A DNA stretch of 64,000 bases from Corella eumyota (lineage: Eukaryota; Chordata; Ascidiacea; Phlebobranchia; Corellidae), in assembly GCA_963082875.1 (NCBI GenBank), contig OY720098.1, positions 8,060,001 through 8,124,000 of the forward strand, in the 5' to 3' direction. The notes below the pieces were generated by a model. It had not been told where the DNA came from. It did no database searches and saw only the letters and a list, made by a program, of their open reading frames with translations. The position numbers and the translations under genes are program-made. Shown in pieces: positions 37,501 to 51,377 of the stretch (position 1 is its first letter; every line of letters begins with the position of its first letter).

Positions 37501-40500
37501 CTGCAGTATTCCTTCTTCCTACTTTATGTTGTTTAATTTCAAATTCTGCTAAAATAATGTCGTCATCTGGTATTCTGTGTATTCGAACTATCCTTAAAGT
37601 AAGTACAAAATATGTCAAAATGTGCTTTATGTTTAAAAAGTTTTGTTAATATTTAAAAATAACCCTTCGCTGCATTCTTAGAAAAACTTTAATTGCATTT
37701 TTATTAGAAACAAAAATTTAGAATATTAAAGTTTACTGCCATACAAAAGTAACTGTTTAAAAATTTATTGTTATTTAGTTATTTTTTAAAATATTTTTTT
37801 TGTAAAAATGATTTTTCAAATTTTAGCATTCACACGTCCATCGTCTAATTCCACTGATAGCAGGTTACTGTTCGTCCAAAACTAACTCAATTCGTCGTAA
37901 TTCGCTCGCTTTTATCGATGTAATTTTTCAAAATTGGAGCACACACATATTAGAAAGGTAATTTATAATTAGTAACTTTTAATTACTAATTTGTATTTTG
38001 GTTTATAAATTTTTAAATGAGCTAAGTTGGGAGATTAAGTTAACAATAATCTTGTTATTAATTAGAAAAGGCTTAGTAAGATTATATCCAAAAATTATAA
38101 TAGCCTTAGTGTAATACGTAGAGATTAAAAAGCTACAAATCTTATTTTTATTACATTTGAAATAATAGAAAACTTTATATTTAAAAGTCGCCAACAATGT
38201 GGTGTTTATAATGAAAGGTTGTCGTTATCACATTGTTGTTATTTGTCCATGTTAATATCCACTGTTGACATAACAAGTATCAATTGTTAGTAAAAGCGTT
38301 CTGTTACATAAAGTTTAATATATCATTAAAAAGAACATAGTAGGCTATATATACGAAATGAAATTTTATCAATAATCCAATTTTGTAAATATTCTGTAGA
38401 TGGTTGTCACAAGTTAAAAATGAATAGTAATTGTTTTTTTTGATTTATACACTTAGTTTGATATTTTTTACTAAGTTTACACATTGGTTCATTTATATGC
38501 TGTGCTTCTTACCCATCTTACAAATGTTATTGAGTATTAGACACATAGCAACACTGATACTATGTTGTTAACAGTATTACAATGTGCCCGTATTGAATGG
38601 GCAGGTAGATAATAGCTCAACTATTTGAGTATCACTTTTGACACTTTTGACCTTACTATCAAATTATACGTTTCCTCTGTTACATCTCACAAAGAAACTG
38701 CTTTGGCCCTCATAATACAACTTTGTTTACTAAGCATGGTACCCACAATGGGATCTGATAACACTGAAATGTGAAAATGTAATGGTGTACCTCGCTTTTT
38801 AAATCACATTTTACAGCATTGTGTGTGGTTTCGTAAACTGGTACCAAGTGTTTGTGGAGCTGTTAATATTTTACTATATTAAGTGCAGAGTAAACCAAAC
38901 TAATATAATAACGATACTCTGTAGATATGGTACAGTAAATGCTAGCTAGCATTGGGATTTTGTTGTAAGTTTCAAAAGTTATCGTGAGCTGAAAAAAGAA
39001 TAGAAATAAAATTTGATATAAAATTCATAAAGTTTAGTATATAGTTATGTAATTTAACTTGACGTTTCATTGCAGCACTTATAGCTAAGTTATACACTTA
39101 ACTTTAACACTTGGCTTAGAAAACTGATAACATCAAGTTCTGTGTTAAATTGTTGTAAAAAATCAGTGTTTCAGGAATTATGCTTCAGGCCACAATCAGT
39201 GTTTAATATAAGCATAACTTAACCAGCATTAGTTTTAGTAGTAAAAATTTCGAATAAAAAATAAATTTAACTTAAAATTATTTTGATACTACTTTATTAT
39301 TAACTAGGAAATATACTGTAAAGATTTAAATGAAAATTGTTGCTTAAGTATCAATTTATGATAAAAGAATGATAACCTGTCACAAGCTATATTTTGTGTC
39401 ATGGAAGAATTATTGGATAAATTATTTCCTGGCAGATATGTCTCATCTTTAAAGGAGGTTGTGTACAAGGGAATTAATGATGCAGATTCAGAATCAAGAG
39501 AAGAAGCAAGAAAGTAAGTTATTTGGTTAAAAAAAATATTTTTTAAACTATTTTATTTTTTGTTTCAAGGTTTATAGTATTCAATGTTTTTAAATTTAAT
39601 TTTATCTGTTTAATTGTTGCTTTAATAGAAATTAATTGGGCATTTTATGTAATATCTTTTAAAAGAATGTTATTCTGTAGAAATGTTTCTATTTTTGTTT
39701 TATTTATAAAGAGCCTGGCGTGGTTTACATCAACATTTTCCCACTGAGGCCGACCAAGTTTTTAACAAATTAAATGCACAACAACAGAAACTTATTAGAG
39801 GTATGTCTATCCAAAAAAAAATCTTTTTAACATACAAGCTATATAGGCTATACACTTAAGTGTGTAAACCTATTTGAGGATCAATTTTGACACTTTTTAT
39901 AGTTAACTTTTATGCAACTTTAAAACTACTCTGTGTAAAATATAAAACTTTCTTGTTGCAGGTCATGCAGTTACTGGTACAACTTCAACTGATAGCTTAC
40001 CCAGAGCTGAAACTGCACCAGCCAAGTAAGACTCATCTATTTAACTCATTTTAATCAAAGTTTTTTGCAATCATTAAACTTTGTGCTTAATTTTTATTTT
40101 AATTATTTAGAAAATCTAGAACTGCAACGTCAGGATCTGGACCTAGAAGAGTATTTTCTAAAGGTAAATTTATTTGTCAACTATTTTTAAATTGAAAAAA
40201 AAATTTAACAAAATTCAAAATTAATCTGAAATAAAAATATTTTAGCCCCTCCTAGTTCTGGTTTACGATCAACTGGGATATCAAGTGGTCGATTCTTACG
40301 ATCAAGGTCAGATATTGACCCAGGTGCAGCACAAAGGTCAGCAGAAAAAATGAAGGCAAGCATGAATCGAATGCAATTACCAGGTAATATTTAATTATTG
40401 AAAATTTACCGTATCAGTGATTTCTGTAAGGCTTTTTGGGCCTCGATGCAAAAAAAAAGTTAAAGATTGCATTTATTTAAAGCAGTGTTTATGACTATAA

Positions 40501-43500
40501 CAATTGGATTTATAAATGTATTATGCATTGTTCAATTTTATTTTATTGCTTGACTTGGACTTGCAAATAGCCTCCTATGGTTCTGATGCTAACATTAACC
40601 TTATACAAAACAAATACCGACTTTTATTTCCTAAAATAAATCGAGGTACTGGTATTCCAAAGAGAAATGTTAGCGACCTAGGAGGTTATTGTTCTGATAA
40701 TGAAGCTGGTAAGTTAAATGTGATCAGGAATGACATATTTATGTTATGTAAAAAAAGTTTATTGTTCGAAATTGTAAAAAATAATTTTACTGTTTTAGTG
40801 GCAAGTGCACTTTATTATCATGTGTCTGTCTAAGTTTTTTGGTTCTTTTTTGTATGGTTTATGTTATTCTAATAGGTTTATGTATAAAAATTAATATATT
40901 ATTGCTACTGTCATGCACAATGGCTTGTTTAGATTTAGAATGTTTTTTATTTAAATATATTGATAGACCTACTATATATATGTTAAGTAAAGTTAATTTT
41001 TAAAGAAGTGTTGTAGCTTATTAAGTGTTTTGTTCTATAATGTTAAATGTTTGGTGTGGCTTAGTTTTAAAACATCCAAAACAATGAATGCTATTGCATT
41101 GTGCTCTGAAAATGTGATGTTTTTTATTTTTGTTTTGTGTAAAAACTTTCGATTACATTTTTTAGGTCGAGTAAGGGTAAGACCAACCTCCACTGCATCA
41201 AGGACTTCAATGGGAACAAATATTAAACAAAATAACAAGGACAGGGGAAGGGATACTCAAAGACCTGCAGTTTCACAACGTAAGTGTTTGGTTTAAACTT
41301 AATTAAAAAATTCATTTTATTTTTCAATTTATTTATTTTGTTGTTTTTATTTTTATATGAGGTTTAAATTTTTAACGAATAATAACTTTTTTTTTATTTA
41401 TTTTTGTTTTCAATTTAATTGCTAAAATTTTTTATTATAATTCTTGGTAACATTACACAACTTTTTTTTAACAAAATCTTATTATTCATTGACAAACAAA
41501 AAAACAAATTATTCTTTAAATTTTTTCTCAAATAAATAACCTAGTCAATCAAAGACCCCAATCGGCAAATCCTTCACCCAGCAGAAAACCTCCTCTTCGT
41601 GTTCCCCACCCCCTATTCTATTCCTCCAAATCCCTTCCCAGAAGTACTAAACTTAATCCCAAAAAGCCAAGATCTGTATCTAAACTGGCAGTAGCAGATT
41701 TTCCAAGTTCCAGTAAACCAAAAACTTGCCCAAATTCAGAAGACATTTTTCAAATGGATGATATCGAAAATTCTAAGGAAATTGTAAATATTTCGAATGA
41801 TGAGATGCTTTCGAATGAAGAGTTTTTAAACTCCTACGACATTGACTACGAAAAATTTCTGAAAATCAGCAAAAAACAAAATTTTTTTCATCAATTTTCA
41901 CATCTCTCTGAATTTACTAAAAAGAGTTCGTTTTCCACTCCTAATTCTCCTCTTTTATCTCGATCTCGACCCAAGGTTCTGCTTGAGCGACCTTCGTCTC
42001 CTTATATCAATATCTCGGATCTAATTTTTTCCAAATCTTCAAGTTGGTTTTTCTTTCCCATTCTTTTTTCATTGATATGAGCTTGCTTTCTTTTTATAAG
42101 CTTCATCACATTTCATTTCTCGATATATATATTATATACACTTTATTGTTTATGATATCACAAAGCATTACATATATCAGGGACAGTCTTTAAAGAATGC
42201 CAGCATTGCTAGGGTGTCTTGGCAATTAAAAATTCATGAATGCATTAACTGTTATGTATTTAATAATAACACCTAAAGGCATTTTAACATCATTAATTTT
42301 CATTTTTTAATGCAATCAGGATCAATTTCGGCTACAAGATTGGGTAAGAAGGATGCAGTGTTGCCAGTTTTATTGATATTTGTAACAAAATCTTACACAT
42401 TTCGAATTTTTGACAACACTGATTTTAAAAAATTGTTTTTCCTTTTAAATTAGTTTAAAAAATACATAATAGCTGTGTAACTTAGGTTTTCTTTTTTCTA
42501 TTCAATTTTAAAACAAACTTAACCAGTAATCAATAAATATAGATTAAAAATAATTGGATTGTAATGCACTACTTAACTTTGAAATAAGATTAACTTGTTT
42601 GTTTTTTCACTGTGTGTTACAATCACTTGAAGCATGTAACTATTTAAGGCTTTTGTTTAATTGAATATTTAACTTTAAATTGTCACAAGTGCATGTCAAC
42701 TAAATATAAAGCTTGAAAAGTTAACACTTATTTAAACTAAACTGTATAACAGCTAGGGGCATTTAATTATAAGTTAATAAGGGAATATCTTAAACTAAAT
42801 AATGCATTTAAATTATCATTGCATTTTTAATGATAGTTATAAATGTTGTGGATATCTAAAATAATTTAAATTTTTTTTTAAAAGTAAATTTTAATTTTTA
42901 GCTGGCAGTCGATCAAATTCACCAAATTCCCACCGACAATATGGCCTGAGTAGAACGCCACGCCGATTCGAACCAAAAACACCAACTTCGAACCACAAAA
43001 CACCATCCACTTCTGGTAACTTTTTATTCAAAATTAAAAAAAAGATGTGGTTATTGATTTTTTTTGTTAAGTTTGAAAGTTTAAGTGTTTATTTTGTTGT
43101 GTAATATAAGCAATTCTAATTAATGGTTTTTGTTGTTTTAAACAATATTGATTGTTTTTATTGGTTCCGGTATTTATATCCAAATGGCATGGTTAATGGT
43201 GATTGCATGGTTAACCTTTTTTGATTAAGTAGATCAAAATTGACCGCAAGATTATTGTTTTATGATTTTAATTAATCAAAAAGTGTATTATTAGATATTT
43301 AGACGAATATTTGCTCACACATTTCAAAAAAGTTTTTAAATATAACTTTTTTAACTGGTGGAAACATTTAAATTTGGCTTGTCAAACTCAAGTTTTAGAA
43401 GTTTGATTTATTTTATTTTTAGAATTTTACTCTTTTACTATTTGTAATTTAATTGATTTTGTGCATGACAAGAAATAAGGTAGTTTTAATCGGATGTTGT

Positions 43501-46500
43501 AATGTAGAATACGATCGTGTTTTACTTGGCGGAGAAACACCTATCAGGTACCCCCCTTCTCGCACCCCACCCTCTTCACCCACCCCCACTCGCCGATCCC
43601 GCATCCCAGTTTCCACCTCAAGAACTGGGTCAAGAGTGGGGTCACGAGTAGGTTCCAGGGTCGGGTCAAGGGTGGGGTCACCCACAGGTAGTCGTGGGGG
43701 CTCACGAAGCACAAGTCCCCAGCGTTATCGAGGTAAGACCCCCTTCTGGGTTTCTGTTTTGTCTCGCATGAATCGATGTTGCATGATAAAAATAATTGAA
43801 GACATTTTGGTTATGTTTCTATAATTCCACTGGTATTCTTCTACAGATATGTTTATGTTGTATGTTCAAGGCCTTCAGTTTAATTTCATGGTTCTCAAAA
43901 GTGTTTAACTATTTAAGCATGCCTAAAAAACAACTCGCTTTAATTCCAGTTGTAAATGAGACTGATAATATTCCCGTAACAAGAGAACGTCGCATGACGC
44001 TTCCCTGCACCCCTATCTACACCCCCAATAAGCCCCGACACCATTCCTCACCCACTTACCCAATTTATAAAAAATCCCCTGAGACGTCGCCGACAACTAG
44101 GGGCGATGGGTTTCTAATGGAGGTGTTTTTGCGTCTCCAATATCATTCAAAGGCAAACGATTTAAACGTTAATCGACAGTATATGAGGAGAGGTAAACAG
44201 TAGAAAAAAACATAGCAATTGCCACTCCATTATTGCTAAAAAAAGAGAGCTTCTAGAAATTTCTCTGCAGTTTTCTGTCATTGGGTGGTAGATCAGTTTT
44301 TTACATTGCCATGTGAACCTACTGGCAGTTGTATAATTAGCAAGCTAAATTTGTTGTCAATAGACAGTATTAATTAGCACTCATAACCTTAGCAAAATGC
44401 ATATAAGCGCTAACTGTTATTATCATGCAAGCTAACACCTCTAATGCAAACATTGTCTTTTAACAAGGTTACTCTTTTCTTCTTTGGTATTTTGGTATAA
44501 AATATACCTTTGTTTCTTGAAAACTATAAATGCATGTTTCTCTATTAACTTCATCAAATGGTGTTGCATGAAGTTGTCATCTATCTTCTTGGATGTTGGG
44601 TATAATATGCTGGCCGACCATTCTATTTTATGGAAATGTTTTGTGTTACATAATTTTTGTACTTGTGCAATTTTGTCCAAGATGAAATTAATGGATTTAA
44701 CAAAAATTTGTTAAAATATTTACAACGAAACATCCAGTATCAACAACATTACTTGTTTTAAGGCAGTTTTGGTTTACGGAACTTTTGGTATAAAAATTCA
44801 AAAATTTTTTATAGTTTCTCGTATTCCTCGTACTGACCCGCTACCACGGACACGAAGTCGTGTGACCTCGGCAATAAGCAGCCGTGACTCGAGTCCAGGT
44901 TGGTTACAAGTCTGCCTCTGTTATAGAGCAATAAACACTAGTTGGTGTAAAAATTGGTGTTTGTTATCAGTCTGGTGCATTTAACTGTTCCTCAAAAATT
45001 GGTTAAAATGGTTTATTTATGTTGGTAAAAGGGGGAATATTTATTTGGGAAAATTAATAAACTTTTGTTTTTATTTATTTTAATTTATCATTAAATCAAA
45101 CATACATATTAATTTATTTAAGATATTATAAAATTCATTTACTTAAAATTTTTTTTGTCAATTTTAGTTTTGCATGTTTTAGATAATTTGCTTACAACGC
45201 AATTATTTGTGTGAAATAGTTAATTAGATTATCACTGTAGTTTCTTAGTAATATTTGTTTGGCAAATAAATCAGCTAATGTTTGCAGTACAAAAATATTG
45301 GTAAGGTTAACAGTAAAATTTTTATTAAAATTAAAAAAAAATCAAATTTTTTGAAGGATGAATTTTTTAATCACCATTTTAAATGATTTTCATTTAAATT
45401 AAGGTCGGTCACAGTCAAGTGTATCAAACCAAGGTTTGCCGCCAATGAGAGTCTTGCCAAAGGGAAAAGAAGGAGAACAAGCTATATCTGATGCATTGGT
45501 ATGTTTAAATATAAAATTGATTGTCAGTTTGCCCTATTTGATTAGGTTTTTTTAAAAAGTTAGTTTTTCTATGAAAAAAGTTTATTGATTCTGTTTTTTT
45601 TAGTCACGAAACTTCCGAAGAGATGAGGTTGATTACGGGATGTCAGATAATGACGAGGAGATGTCAGACACTTCCAGTGTTTGTTCCGATCGATCTTCCT
45701 CCTATACTTCATCGAGGTACAAAAATAAAAAAAAATATTAATAAATAAAGAAAATTTTTGTTTTTAAATATTAATAAATAAAGAATTTTACCTTTTAGCC
45801 TATTCTTGTTTGATAACACAGTTTTAATTTTTGATTAATTTAAGTACTTTTAGATTTAAATTTTCTTAATTAACTTACCAAATTGTTTCTGAAAGTTTAA
45901 AAATTATTTTTTTTAGGGCTGCCAAAAAACGACAACAACTTCCACACACCGAAGATATTGTTGATATCATTCACTTATGTCAAAGTTCAGCTTGGACAGA
46001 TAGAAAGGAGGGGTTAACTTGTCTTCATGCTGTGATTCTAAAACAAAAAGATTTTACGTAAGTAAAAAGTAAATTTTCAAATAAATTAATTTAATTAGGA
46101 CTTAAAGGCTATTTGTTGCCTTAAAATGATGCCTTTGGTTATTTAAATCTTTAAAATTTTTCAGGCGCTTACAGCTTAAAAAAGTTCTGGAAATTTTTAA
46201 TCGGTTGTTTGCAGACCCGCATGGCAAGGTAAACTAACAATTCTAAAAATATTTAGAAGTTTTTGTACATTACCTTTGACAAATAAGGTCTTTATTAAAA
46301 ATGTGTTAATATCCTAAACAATGTAATCAAACAAGAAATAGTTTGATTTTTATTGTTTTAAATGTAAATAAGAATTTGGCTTTTTATTTATATTTTTTGC
46401 TATATTCTTTTTAGGGGACAAAAAGGGTAAATTTGTGTTGGTACTTTCATGTAGATTGTTAATGTCATTTACGTGTGGTCAATTAGTGTTAAACAAATAT

Positions 46501-49500
46501 CATAATTTACTGTTTGGTCATTGTTTAATTGTCAAAACTCAATATATTTTCTTTGTAATACATATCTAGCTAACTATCAAGAGTGCTTCATATATTTAAA
46601 AATTGTAATTAAACAAAATTCATTTAACAGATTTCAAAACCATAATTCTGTTTGTTGAAAATTAATTATTATTTTTTTTTAATTTAGAAGGTTTATAACT
46701 ACTACCGCAATACCTATTACCTAGGCCTATATTTTTAAATCAAATTTTTTTTTATTTTAAAGGTTTTCAGTATGTATCTTGAAATGTTACCCGACTTTAT
46801 CACCAACTATAAAGACTTTATACATGATTGGATGTATGTTTTACTCACACAATTACTTAAGAAAATGGGGGCTGATCTGTTGGGTTCTGTTCAAACTAAA
46901 GTATTGAAAGCACTGCAAATAGCAAGGTAGCGAAAAATATATTTTATTATTTGAATTTTTATGTTTTAGATTTTGGTTATAAATTTTAGAATTATGTTAA
47001 TGTTTTTTTTTATTTTACAGAGAGTCTTTTCCAACCGCTCTTCAGTTTAATATTTTATCTCGTTATATTGTTGACCAAACACAACGTCCAAACCTAAAAG
47101 TAAAGTGTTGTAATTTTATTATATTTTTATGCTTAACTATAAAACCAATATATTTTTATTACGGAAAATCCTTTTCATAATTGTTTGATTCTAGTCTTAT
47201 ATAATTTATACAAAAAATCTGTAATTTATACAAAAAATGTTAGAAGATAAAAAAAAAATTTAAATTTCTTGTTAAAGGTTAAAGTGGCCTTGCTGTATTA
47301 CCTAATCGAGTTAGTTTCAATAATGGAATCAAAAGAAATTTCCAACAACGTTGACACCAGACTCGCTATATCAAGAATCATAACCTGGACTTCAGAACCT
47401 AAAAGTCCTGATGTTAGAAAAGTAAGTTAAAAAAATGTTAAACTAATTATAAATTGGAGGTATTTTTTAACATTTATTATTTTAGGTATTTTTATTTTAA
47501 GTCATTATGGTTTGAAAGGTTTTTTAATACTGGTATTGGGTTTAAAGTAATTTAAACTGTCTTGTTGTGTTAATAAAATTTAAGATTAGTAAAAAAAATA
47601 TATTTTCCTGTTAACAACTATTTTTGTTATCAGTATGCTGAGGCATTAGTTGTGGCAATATTTGAGTTAAATGCTCCAATGTTTACAATGATGATCAGAG
47701 TGTTGCCAAAAACATTTCAAGATGGAGCAATGAAGGTGTTACACACTTACATGAAATCTAATGGGGAAACACAACAGGTAAAAAGCTGCACTATTATGAT
47801 TTTTTTTATGATTTAAATTAGTATTTGTAATATTGTATTAAGACAGAATTATTTTTAAATTTTAACAATATTTTTTCTTATAGTCGAAATCAGATCACGG
47901 TCAAGTTGTGGGTCAGGTGGGGATATCACCCTCCTATAACACTGTTTCACCCAGTACCACTGGATCCATTGACATTATGTCACCCCGGTAAATCTTTTTT
48001 ATTCTAAAAAACAGTAAAAAGTCACCCTTTTACACTAATGTTATTTTTATGTAAATTTTATATATTATCTTGTAGTGGAAGTATATCTAATCATGATTCT
48101 GAGAATATGAACCGAGAAGAAATAACTGAAAATTTCCGAGACATTACAGCCGGTATTCAGAAGTTAAGAATGGACAGTAATGCTGATATTAATGATGTTT
48201 TATCCAGAAAAGTAAGATTAATACTTTTGAATAAGTTACATTTAAAATCTTTTTCATTTATTTCAGTTTATTGAAAAAATGTTTTTTTAAATAAAAAAAT
48301 ACCTTTTTTTAATTGTTGTAAACAACTTTTTTTAAAGTGGTCTTACAGCTCAGATCAGTCTCCAATTCAGGGTGGAAACTTGGGGAGTTCCCCCATTTTG
48401 CCCAAAACCAACTACCAGCCTTCCTTTCAACATTTAAAAGATTCTTCAAATGTAAGTTAATGTTTTTGTAGTTTTAAATTTTTTTTTATGTTTTACTTAA
48501 ACTTGATTATTTTAAATACAGATAACCACGAACAGAACGACTGAATACAACCCTAATGCTTACACAGCAAATAATGGCAAGTTTTCTCCTAAGAAGGAAC
48601 ATTTACGGGAGGCAATATTTGACGAGGAAGACAGTTTTAACGAAGGTGGGTTTTATTTTTATATACTCTTTGTGTAGAGATCACTCGTTTTTTCCTATTT
48701 TGGGAAATTTTTGCTGTAATTTAAATTTGTCAAAATAATGTTTTTATTTTAACAGACTTGCCATTAGAGCCATACGACAACAATGTTGCAGAAGTTGCAG
48801 AATCTTTAACCAACGACCATAACAAACACCATGCCTTGATTAAATTAACCAGAGCCCTACACACCAGTGATGCAGTGGGTGGTCTTGCTGCCTCACAAAT
48901 ACAGAACCAGTGGGACCAATATTTTGGAACCATTTTAACTCAGGTGTTAGACTGCATGAGAAAAGGACAAGTAAGTTACCCTTTTTTGCTTTTTTTAAAA
49001 ATTTTTAAATTTTTTTTTTAAAATGATTATTAATTAAATAAAATTTTTGTTACAATTTTTTAGTTCGTAGTATCATGGGGGTTTTAAAAACATGATATTT
49101 AATTTGCAGGCGGATCTTCGTATTTCCGCATTACAAGTTCTGAAAGAAATGCTTCGTCATCACTCTGGCAGGTTTAAAAATTATGCCGAGGTCACAATTT
49201 TGCACATTCTTGAAGTTCATAAAAGTTCAGAAAAGGAGGTAAAAATTTTTTGAACCTTTAAAAAAAAAATTTATTGAAATAAATTCATTTAGATTATTTC
49301 TTAAGTTACTAATACTTTTGCATTAACATTTTTATTATTATTATTATTCAGGTTTTAAGATTTGCAGAAGAGGCTGCCGCAGCCATGTGTTGTGCTGTTC
49401 CTTTACTCTGCATCCGTGTGTTAGGACCTCTAGTGTGCGAACCCAAGGGAGAAGAGACGATCGCCAGTCTTAAAATGCTTACGAATGCCATAAATAAATG

Positions 49501-49925
49501 CACTAAGGATGACTTGAGTGAAAACACTGTGAGGGAGTTAGTGCCTGGTCTGCTACTGGTGAGTTTTTTTCCCTTTTTTTTGATTTTATGTTTTTTAATT
49601 ATGTTTAGTAATTATTCATTAAGGTATTTTTATGCTCAGTTGGGGTTAATACATCAAACCATAATTTTTTTTTTATATTGCAGTGTTATGATAACAAGGA
49701 GAGCTCTGTTAGAAAAGCTGCAGTATTTTCACTAGTAGCTTTACACAGAGTAATTGGATTTGATGAATTGGGAAAATATTTAACATCTCTTCCTATGGGA
49801 AAGGTAAGTGTATAAAATTAAAAAGTTTTAAAATAGTTTGAGTCATATTTTTTATTTTTTTTGTTATTTTTTAGATGAAGTTGTTGCAATTATATGTTAA
49901 AAGATCACAAACCGTCGAAACATAA
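31557..49925 (+). CDS. CLASP: CLASP microtubule plus-end tracking protein
   Basis: I trace 42 coding exons giving 1667 aa (human CLASP1 is about 1540). First exon 31557-31595, last 49875-49925. CLASPs bind tubulin through TOG domains, promote microtubule rescue, and act at plus ends, kinetochores and the Golgi. TOG1 covers residues 1-230 (VEIYRHVGERVRQDL is nearly identical to vertebrates). TOG2 spans about 311-554 (exons 10-15). TOG3 spans about 1023-1268 (KKMGADLLGSVQTK, ITWTSEPKSPDVRK, LPKTFQDGAMK). The CLIP-binding C-terminal domain runs from about 1428 (YDNKESSVRKA, MKLLQLYVKRSQT). The Ser/Arg/Pro-rich linker has two SRIP sequences (exons 43508-43732 and 44815-44898), candidate EB1-binding SxIP motifs. 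Several linker exons are phase-1 cassettes suited to alternative splicing. A likely poly(A) signal is at 50750-50755. Confidence 0.96.
35066..35383. repeat. 159-bp perfect tandem duplication in CLASP intron 5
   Basis: Two copies (35066-35224, 35225-35383) appear identical by eye. They end about 40 bp before the acceptor of exon 6 (35424). Confidence 0.92.
41545..42080 (+). other. Candidate alternative terminal exon of CLASP
   Basis: After an acceptor (AATAACCTAG ending 41544), a frame in phase with CLASP exon 20 (41166-41279) stays open for about 178 codons to TGA at 42078-42080. The peptide is Ser/Pro/Lys-rich (NPSPSRKPPLRVPHP) like the CLASP linker. Exon 20 also joins in phase to the downstream 24-nt exon, so this exon can be skipped. 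Use would end the protein after TOG2. A GTAAAC near 41712 could make it internal instead. Confidence 0.5.
42320..42343 (+). other. 24-nt CLASP microexon
   Basis: Flanked by AATCAG and GTAAGA. It is phase 1 at both ends, adds SISATRLG-type residues, and keeps frame whether included or skipped. It is counted in the main CLASP model. Confidence 0.6.
46415..46426 (+). other. Candidate 12-nt CLASP microexon
   Basis: GGGACAAAAAGG lies between a pyrimidine-rich acceptor (TATATTCTTTTTAG) and GTAAAT. Inserted in phase 0 it adds GTKR between ADPHGK and VFSMYLE in TOG3. It is not counted in the 1667-aa model. Confidence 0.45.
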
Positions 49926-51377
49926 CCTCATGTACAGAAACCCCGACTCTCGTTAATTATTTGCGCGGGAAAATTGCAAGTGTGACGCCGCGATTAAATT
50001 CATTTTTTTCCGATCTACACAAAACATGCAGTGTTCGATTTGCGGTTGGTGAAATCAAAATTCGATCAAAAAGTTACACGGCTTTTTATTGGGGCATCGT
50101 CCACATTGTTGTTGTTGATTTATCGTTGTTTTTAATACCTTATATTTCTTGCTAAATGACTCGTAGCTTCTATACTGTGTTTAAACTCTTTATTCATGCG
50201 TAAGTTATTATACTTATTGTTTGTAAGTTGCCTGGACTTTGGATTGAACAAATTAGCCTTGATCAAGTATTGAGTCCATAATTTAACTACCTGTGATTTC
50301 TTTTGCTGACTATATAGGACATAATGTTGCTTTTGACACTGGCGAATTAGCGCTTACTACTCACTTTCTTAGTTCTACTCTTCTGTTTTTTATAAAAAAA
50401 ATCTGCGCGACATCGTCGAAGCTTGGTGTGTTCAATGATCATGCGTTTTTGTTCGTCACGTGATACATGACGTCACGTAATCTGTGACGTCACTTTAAGT
50501 GGAATTGGTATCAATTTTGTTATAGTTAGTATACTATGAACTCAATTTTAAAATTGTTTCTTCTTCCTAGGGGTGCTAATTTAAATCACAGTCTAGTGTA
50601 TGGTACCCACTTTTTATCAACAAACTTTATCGTGTTTTATTTGTAATAAGTATTTGTAGCACACGTACTGACACTAAAAAATACAAAGTACACACTTGTG
50701 TATTGTTTTCAAATTCCGAGTTCATTGTTTTTTTGTTATTACTGTCGTCAATAAAGACAAACCTGTTTGCATTTTCAAACATTTTTTGAAAAAGCTTTAA
50801 AAGTCTAGTTTAGTATTGGAAGCTTGTTTGTGTAGAGAATATTAAAAAATTAAATTGCCGCAGAAAAAAAATTATTAAAAAATGTTTATTTTGTTTGAAA
50901 TTAAAAAAAAATGTTTAAGTGGTATTACGAAAAAGGTATCTACGTTCTTCGAGAATTTAACTTGTTATATTATTATAAACTGGGTATTTTTGACTGTCTG
51001 TCACTGTTAGCTTAAAAAGGGATTGCTGAATAATATTTACCACGAGTTAATGAAAGTTTTCCGATGTTTGATGATCCATTCTTGACGCAAATTAATATCA
51101 AAACTTACTATCTGTTTGACATTTTTATTGTGTTCATTTTCAACTTTGTTTGCTTTATTGGGATTAAAGTTTGATTAGATCAGTCAATATTTATCTTAGT
51201 TTGTTGGAAAGTGTATTCAAAAAGAGCTATTCTCAAGTTATTTTTATTTTATTAAAGATTCATATTAGAGCTATGGAATATTAGTGCAAAATACTGGTAT
51301 TTTAGGTTGTTAATTTTGTTGCAGTTAATAAAAGACATATTTCTAATTAAACACTTTTTTAATTTAATTGCAAAACT
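49926..51377. other. CLASP 3'UTR and intergenic DNA
   Basis: AATAAA at 50750-50755 probably ends CLASP. Two TGACGTCA octamers lie at 50468-50475 and 50485-50492. An acceptor-like GTTGCAG about 50 bp before the next ATG may be a trans-splice site. No gene recognised. Confidence 0.45.
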
